From Marifrigoribacter sp965178585 (lineage in GTDB: Bacteria; Bacteroidota; Bacteroidia; Flavobacteriales; Flavobacteriaceae): DNA of 64,000 nt. The stretch lies in assembly GCA_965178585.1 (NCBI GenBank), contig OZ238267.1, forward strand, positions 496,001 through 560,000. Direction: 5' to 3'. This document shows, one piece after another, positions 59,471-64,000 of the stretch; positions within the stretch are counted from its first letter, which is position 1; each line of letters starts with the position of its first letter. A program made the position numbers and the translations under genes. The notes beneath the pieces were generated by a model, which was given only the letters and a program-made list of their open reading frames with translations, had not been told where the DNA came from and ran no database searches.

Positions 59471-60742
59471 ATGAAAAAGGTGAATTACCGAAATTTATCA
59501 TCACAATTGTCACTTCTTTTGCTAGCTATTTTACTAGCATTTTCAACTACCACTTTAGCTCAAGATAATGGCGATGCCGTTGCTGGAGAAGCTTTGTATA
59601 AAGCAAATTGTGCTGCTTGTCATAAATTAGATAAAAAAGGAGTAGGTCCAGCATTAAGAAATGTTGCTGACAAATACGACAGAGATTGGCTTTACAAATG
59701 GATTAGCGATAGTCAAGGTTTAATAAAATCTGGAGATGCTAAAGCAGCTTCTTTATTTGCAGAGAATAATAACTCTGTAATGACTTCTTTTCCTGCTTTG
59801 TCAAATGAGGATATGGATAATATTCTTGCTTACACAAGCTTGCCTAAGCCAGAACCTAAAGTTGCAGAGACAACTGTTACCGCTTCTAATGAAGATGATG
59901 GTACTATTCAAAGAATAGTTATAGCTGGATTGGTAATGGTGTTTTTATTATTAGTGATCATGTTTTATTTGGTGTCTAGATCATTAACTAAATTATCACA
60001 GGCTAATAATGTAGAAGTAGAGTCTGAACCTGGGAAACCATTATGGAAAGCCTTTGTTCAAAATCAGTTTTTAATGTTGGTTTCTGCAATAATGTTATTG
60101 TTAGTATCAGCATATTTTATGTTTGGTTTCTTTATGCAGGTTGGTGTGGATCAAGGATACGCTCCAGTTCAGCCAATTCATTACTCGCATAAAATTCATG
60201 CTGGAGATAATAAAATTGATTGTAATTATTGTCACTCTTCAGCGAGAAAAAGTAAAACATCAGGAATACCTTCCTTAAATGTATGTATGAATTGTCATAA
60301 AAACATTTCAGAATATACAGGTGAAGAGGATTTAGCAAATGGTTATACTAAAGCGTTTTACGATGAACAAATTGCTAAACTATATGATGCAGTAGGTTGG
60401 GATGACGCTGACCAGAGTTATACCGGTGAAGTTAAGCCAGTAAAATGGGTTCAAGTTCATAACCTTCCAGACTTTGTTTATTTTAATCACTCACAACACG
60501 TTACTGTTGCTGGTGTAGAATGTCAAACTTGTCATGGTCCAGTTGAGGAAATGGAGATTGTTGAGCAATATTCTAAATTAACAATGGGTTGGTGTATTGA
60601 TTGCCATAAAGACACTAAAGTTGATATAGAAAACAACGATTATTACGAAAAAATACACGAAGAGCTTTCTAAAAAATATGATGTAGAAAAATTAACTGCA
60701 GCGGAATTAGGAGGATTAGAATGTGGTAAATGCCACTATTAA
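59471..60742 (+). CDS. actA: alternative complex III multihaem cytochrome, fused monohaem domain
   Basis: This protein has 423 residues from the ATG at 59471; a TTG 24 bases upstream is unlikely. It has a signal peptide (about 1-30) and a monohaem cytochrome c domain (CAACH 47-51, a possible Met104 ligand). A membrane helix (about 148-169) and a second (about 199-222) follow. A five-haem region comes last (CxxCH at 251, 272, 351, 375 and 418). The five-haem part matches ActA of quinol-oxidising alternative complex III. The N-terminal domain resembles the monohaem subunit ActE. actB follows by 54 bases. Confidence 0.9.
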   Translation: MKKVNYRNLSSQLSLLLLAILLAFSTTTLAQDNGDAVAGEALYKANCAACHKLDKKGVGPALRNVADKYDRDWLYKWISDSQGLIKSGDAKAASLFAENNNSVMTSFPALSNEDMDNILAYTSLPKPEPKVAETTVTASNEDDGTIQRIVIAGLVMVFLLLVIMFYLVSRSLTKLSQANNVEVESEPGKPLWKAFVQNQFLMLVSAIMLLLVSAYFMFGFFMQVGVDQGYAPVQPIHYSHKIHAGDNKIDCNYCHSSARKSKTSGIPSLNVCMNCHKNISEYTGEEDLANGYTKAFYDEQIAKLYDAVGWDDADQSYTGEVKPVKWVQVHNLPDFVYFNHSQHVTVAGVECQTCHGPVEEMEIVEQYSKLTMGWCIDCHKDTKVDIENNDYYEKIHEELSKKYDVEKLTAAELGGLECGKCHY

Positions 60743-60796
60743 TAAAAATTAAACGATGGAATCAATATTGATTTTGTCATTAAATTAATTATATAA

Positions 60797-63700
60797 ATGT
60801 CATCAAACAAGAAATACTGGAAAAGTGTTGAAGAGCTAGACGAAAATAGCTCTATTGTTAAGGCGCTACAACAAAACGAATTTGTTGAGGAAATACCAGT
60901 TGATGAATTTTTAGGGGATAAAGAAACTCTAGAAACATCTTCAACTTCTCGTAGAGATTTCTTAAAATATGTTGGTTTTACTACAGCTGCTGCATCGTTA
61001 GCTGCATGTGAAGGCCCTATAAGAAAATCGATTCCCTATGTTGTAATGCCAGACGAAATTGTTCCTGGAGAAGCAAATTACTATGCTTCAACTATTGCTG
61101 ATGGATTCGATTTTGCTAATGTACTTGTAAAGACAAGAGAAGGTCGGCCTATTAAAATTGAACGAAATAAAGTTTCAGACAGCGTAGGAAGTGTTAATGC
61201 ACGTGTGCATGCTTCAGTTCTATCTTTATATGATATTAATAGATTACAGTCTCCAAAGGTAGGTGGTGAAGATTCTACATGGGAAGATTTTGATTCAACA
61301 TTAGAAGGGAAATTAAATGCTTTAAATGGTCAAGAGGTTGTTTTATTAACTCAAACATTTGCAAGTCCTTCAACTTCTAAGTTGATTAAAGAATTTACGA
61401 CTAAGTTTCCAAATGTGCGTCATGTAGTATATGACACGGTTTCTTCTTCAGAAGCTTTAGATGCTTTTCAAAACAAATTTGGTGTAAGAGCTTTAGCGGA
61501 TTACGATTTTTCTAAAGCTGAAGTAATTGTTTCAGTTGGTGCAGATTTCTTAGGAGATTGGCAAGGAGGAGGATTTGATTCTTCATATGCAAAAGGACGT
61601 ATTCCTGGTGAAGGAAAAATGTCTAAGCATTATCAATTTGAAGCAAACATGTCACTTTCGGGTGCAAATTCAGATAAACGTGTTCCGGTAACACCATCAC
61701 AGCAGCAACAAGTCTTAAATGCATTAACAGGTGGTAGTACTTCTGGCCTGCCAGAAAATATTGTTGCAGCTGTTTCAAAAGCAAAAGCTGCATTACAAAA
61801 AGCAGGTAGTAAAGGTGTGATTTTAACTGGATTACCTGATGTTACTGCACAATCTAAAGTGCTTTCTTATAATGAAGGTGTTGGAAGTGTTGTAATGGAT
61901 ACCGATAAACCAAAAATGATTCGTAATGGAAACACTGCTGATGTAATTAGTGTTTTAAATGGAGTGATTTCTGGTTCAGTAAAAGGGTTAATTTCTGTGG
62001 GAGTGGATCCAGTATATTCTTTTCCAAATAGTGAAGCGTTTGCTGAGGCATATGCTAATTTAGATTTATCAGTTTCTTTTTCATTTAAAGAAGATGCGAC
62101 TGCTTCATTATCACAATTAGTAGCTGCTACTCCACATTATTTAGAATCTTGGGGAGATACACAACTAAAAAAAGGATCTTTTGGGTTAATGCAACCTACT
62201 ATAAGTCCTTTGTTTGATACTAGACAATTTCAAGATTGCTTGTTAAAATTAACAGGTAACACAAATAATTATTACGATTATATTAAAGAAACTTGGAGTA
62301 ACTCTATTTTAGGAGCTTCTAGTTGGAATCAAGCTTTACACGATGGTGTATTTGTAAGCGATGTTGAGTTAGGAAATGAAGAAATGCCTGTTAGTGATGG
62401 CTTAGAATCTAATACTTCACACGGCGCATTATCAGCTAATCTTCAAGAAGGAGGATTAGAGCTTACCCTATATACTAAAACATCAATGGGTGATGGACAG
62501 CAGTCTAACAACCCTTGGCTGCAAGAAATGCCAGATCCAATAACAAGAGCATCTTGGGATAATTATTTGACAGTTTCTTCTGCAGATGCAGCCGAAATGG
62601 GATTAGTAAATAATAATGTTGCAGATGGTGGTTTAAATGGTAGTTATGTAAATGTTACTGTTGGTGATGTTGTTATAGAAGATGTGCCTGTGATAATTCA
62701 ACCTGGACAAGCAAAAGGTTCTGTTGGTTTAGCTTTAGGTTATGGTAAAACAGCTTCTATTCAGTATGAGATGCAAACAGGTGTTAATGCTTATGAACTT
62801 TATAACAACTTTTCATCTGTTCAAAATGTAACAATAGAAAAAGTTTCTGGAGAACACGAATTTGCTTGTGTGCAATTGCACAATACCATGATGGGTAGAG
62901 ATATTATTCGTGAAACTTCATTAGAAATATTTAATACAAAAGATTCAAAGGAATGGAATCCTGTTCCTGTAGTTTCTAAAGATCATCAAGAAATTTCAGT
63001 AAATGATCCTGATGCAGATTTATGGACCTCGTTTGATCGATCTATTGGTCATCACTTTAATCTTTCTATAGACTTAAATGCTTGTACAGGATGTGGATCT
63101 TGTGTAATTGCTTGTCACGCTGAAAATAACGTGCCTGTTGTTGGAAAACAAGAAGTTCGTAAAAGTAGAGACATGCACTGGTTACGTATCGATCGATATT
63201 ATTCAAGTGAAGAAACGTTTGTTGAGGATTTAGATAAAAAAGAAGGAGCAAACGGATTGTTTGGTGATGCTGGTGTAAAAGATACATTAATCTCAATGGA
63301 AGATCCTTCTGTAAGTCCAGAAGTAGCTTTCCAACCTGTAATGTGTCAGCATTGTAATCATGCTCCTTGTGAAACAGTTTGTCCTGTTGCTGCAACATCG
63401 CATGGTCGTCAAGGTCAAAATCAAATGGCATATAACCGTTGTGTAGGTACTCGTTATTGTGCCAACAACTGTCCTTATAAAGTACGTCGATTCAATTGGT
63501 TCTTGTATACTGATAATGAAGAATTTGATTACCATATGAATAACGATTTAGGTAGAATGGTTCTTAATCCTGATGTGGTTGTACGTTCGCGTGGTGTTAT
63601 GGAAAAATGTTCTATGTGTATTCAAATGACACAAAAGACAATTCTTGATGCTAAAAACGAAGGAAGGTCAATAAAAGACGGTGAATTTAAAACAGCTTGT

Positions 63701-63868
63701 TCTGCGGCTTGTGAGTCAGGGGCAATGGTTTTTGGAGATGTTAACGATCACGAAAGTGAAGTGAATAAGTTAAGTAAAGATAAAAGAATGTATCACTTGC
63801 TTGAAGCAGTAGGGACAAAACCTAATGTGTTGTATCAAGTTAAAGTGAGAAATTCGGAAGAAGTTTAA
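60797..63868 (+). CDS. actB: alternative complex III iron-sulfur subunit (TAT-variant molybdopterin-like)
   Basis: This 1023-residue protein has a modified Tat signal (SRRDFLKYVGF near 52-62) followed by a Cys that may be lipidated (LAACEG). A large molybdopterin-oxidoreductase-like domain comes next (about 80-720). It is probably inactive in cofactor binding, as described for ActB. The C-terminal ferredoxin domain has CTGCGSCVIAC near 762, CQHCNHAPCETVCP near 850, CANNCP near 890 and CSMC near 937, binding several Fe-S clusters. It carries electrons from quinol oxidation towards the haem subunits. Confidence 0.95.
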   Translation: MSSNKKYWKSVEELDENSSIVKALQQNEFVEEIPVDEFLGDKETLETSSTSRRDFLKYVGFTTAAASLAACEGPIRKSIPYVVMPDEIVPGEANYYASTIADGFDFANVLVKTREGRPIKIERNKVSDSVGSVNARVHASVLSLYDINRLQSPKVGGEDSTWEDFDSTLEGKLNALNGQEVVLLTQTFASPSTSKLIKEFTTKFPNVRHVVYDTVSSSEALDAFQNKFGVRALADYDFSKAEVIVSVGADFLGDWQGGGFDSSYAKGRIPGEGKMSKHYQFEANMSLSGANSDKRVPVTPSQQQQVLNALTGGSTSGLPENIVAAVSKAKAALQKAGSKGVILTGLPDVTAQSKVLSYNEGVGSVVMDTDKPKMIRNGNTADVISVLNGVISGSVKGLISVGVDPVYSFPNSEAFAEAYANLDLSVSFSFKEDATASLSQLVAATPHYLESWGDTQLKKGSFGLMQPTISPLFDTRQFQDCLLKLTGNTNNYYDYIKETWSNSILGASSWNQALHDGVFVSDVELGNEEMPVSDGLESNTSHGALSANLQEGGLELTLYTKTSMGDGQQSNNPWLQEMPDPITRASWDNYLTVSSADAAEMGLVNNNVADGGLNGSYVNVTVGDVVIEDVPVIIQPGQAKGSVGLALGYGKTASIQYEMQTGVNAYELYNNFSSVQNVTIEKVSGEHEFACVQLHNTMMGRDIIRETSLEIFNTKDSKEWNPVPVVSKDHQEISVNDPDADLWTSFDRSIGHHFNLSIDLNACTGCGSCVIACHAENNVPVVGKQEVRKSRDMHWLRIDRYYSSEETFVEDLDKKEGANGLFGDAGVKDTLISMEDPSVSPEVAFQPVMCQHCNHAPCETVCPVAATSHGRQGQNQMAYNRCVGTRYCANNCPYKVRRFNWFLYTDNEEFDYHMNNDLGRMVLNPDVVVRSRGVMEKCSMCIQMTQKTILDAKNEGRSIKDGEFKTACSAACESGAMVFGDVNDHESEVNKLSKDKRMYHLLEAVGTKPNVLYQVKVRNSEEV

Positions 63869-63896
63869 TAATACTAAGAAATAGCAAAAAAAAGAT

Positions 63897-64000
63897 ATGG
63901 CGTCGCATTACGAAGCTCCTATTAGAAAACCCTTAGTAACAGGAAACAAATCCTACCATGATGTTACGGTAGATGTTGCTGCTCCTGTAGAAGGAAAAGC
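63897..64000 (+). CDS. actC: alternative complex III membrane subunit (NrfD-like), 5' end only
   Basis: The frame begins at the ATG 28 bases after actB (MASHYEAPIRKPLVTGNKSY) and runs off the window after 34 codons. The start resembles the N-terminus of the quinol-binding NrfD/PsrC-like ActC, and the position in the actABC order agrees. Most of the gene is outside the window. Confidence 0.8.
   Translation, partial: MASHYEAPIRKPLVTGNKSYHDVTVDVAAPVEGK

Noticed and set aside
60797..63868. Active molybdopterin oxidoreductase
   Set aside because: Gene order and the TAT-variant signal place it as ActB, whose molybdopterin-like domain is a structural remnant.
1..64000. CRISPR array, prophage or insertion sequence
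   Set aside because: No regularly spaced repeats, phage structural genes or transposase-like frames are visible.

Overview
The window looks like a chromosomal segment of a member of the Flavobacteriaceae (Bacteroidota). It is AT-rich and Shine-Dalgarno-like sites are nearly absent. Several genes have the Bacteroidota promoter pattern TTTG-N19-TAnnTTTG. The gene content also fits: alternative complex III genes, the order rplM-rpsI-rpsB-tsf-pyrH-frr, a DUF5916 outer-membrane protein, a DUF2723 membrane protein, GH92 and FadL/OmpP1. I cannot name the genus. No rRNA operon, prophage, insertion sequence or CRISPR array is visible.

Layout. 1-5131: the edge of an unknown gene, a TPR histidine kinase/LuxR response regulator pair, a retropepsin-like protease, a TatD nuclease and a type I asparaginase. 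5219-5306: tRNA-Ser(GGA). 5434-7781: an ExbB/ExbD energy-transducing operon with an extra membrane protein. 7912-14657: an outer-membrane protein, a PAP2-like membrane protein, rpoN, asnS and an MMPL/RND exporter. 14829-19245: a translation and nucleotide block on the minus strand (frr, pyrH, tsf, rpsB, rpsI, rplM). 19455-22148: a DUF5916 outer-membrane protein. 22138-32617: a tightly packed ten-gene minus-strand operon. It holds three B12-binding radical SAM enzymes, three methyltransferases, a PAPS sulfotransferase, a flippase, a haem-motif lipoprotein and a nucleotidyltransferase. 32760-35597: polA. 35688-45645: a cyanophycin/aspartate-amide region holding isoaspartyl peptidase, a PAS-LuxR regulator, a GH92 mannosidase, cyanophycinase, cyanophycin synthetase and a Tat-exported glycosylasparaginase. 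45763-52449: a metallophosphoesterase, a one-cysteine thioredoxin, a polysaccharide deacetylase, DUF2723, tRNA-Gln(TTG) and a universal stress protein. 52611-57173: rimP-nusA-infB behind a terminator-like leader hairpin. 57349-64000: FadL/OmpP1, a SPOR protein and the start of the alternative complex III operon (actA, actB, start of actC).

How the genes work together. CphA, CphB and a cytosolic isoaspartyl peptidase together would form a complete cyanophycin make-and-break cycle, storing nitrogen as Asp-Arg polymer. GH92 and glycosylasparaginase, both apparently exported, suggest breakdown of eukaryotic-type N-glycans. The least explained part is the ten-gene operon. Its enzyme set (radical C-methylation or rearrangement, O/N-methylation, sulfation, flipping across the membrane) points to assembly of a modified, sulfated envelope molecule or lipid. 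No glycosyltransferase, polyketide synthase or peptide synthetase is present to identify the scaffold. This operon is my main candidate for an undescribed system.
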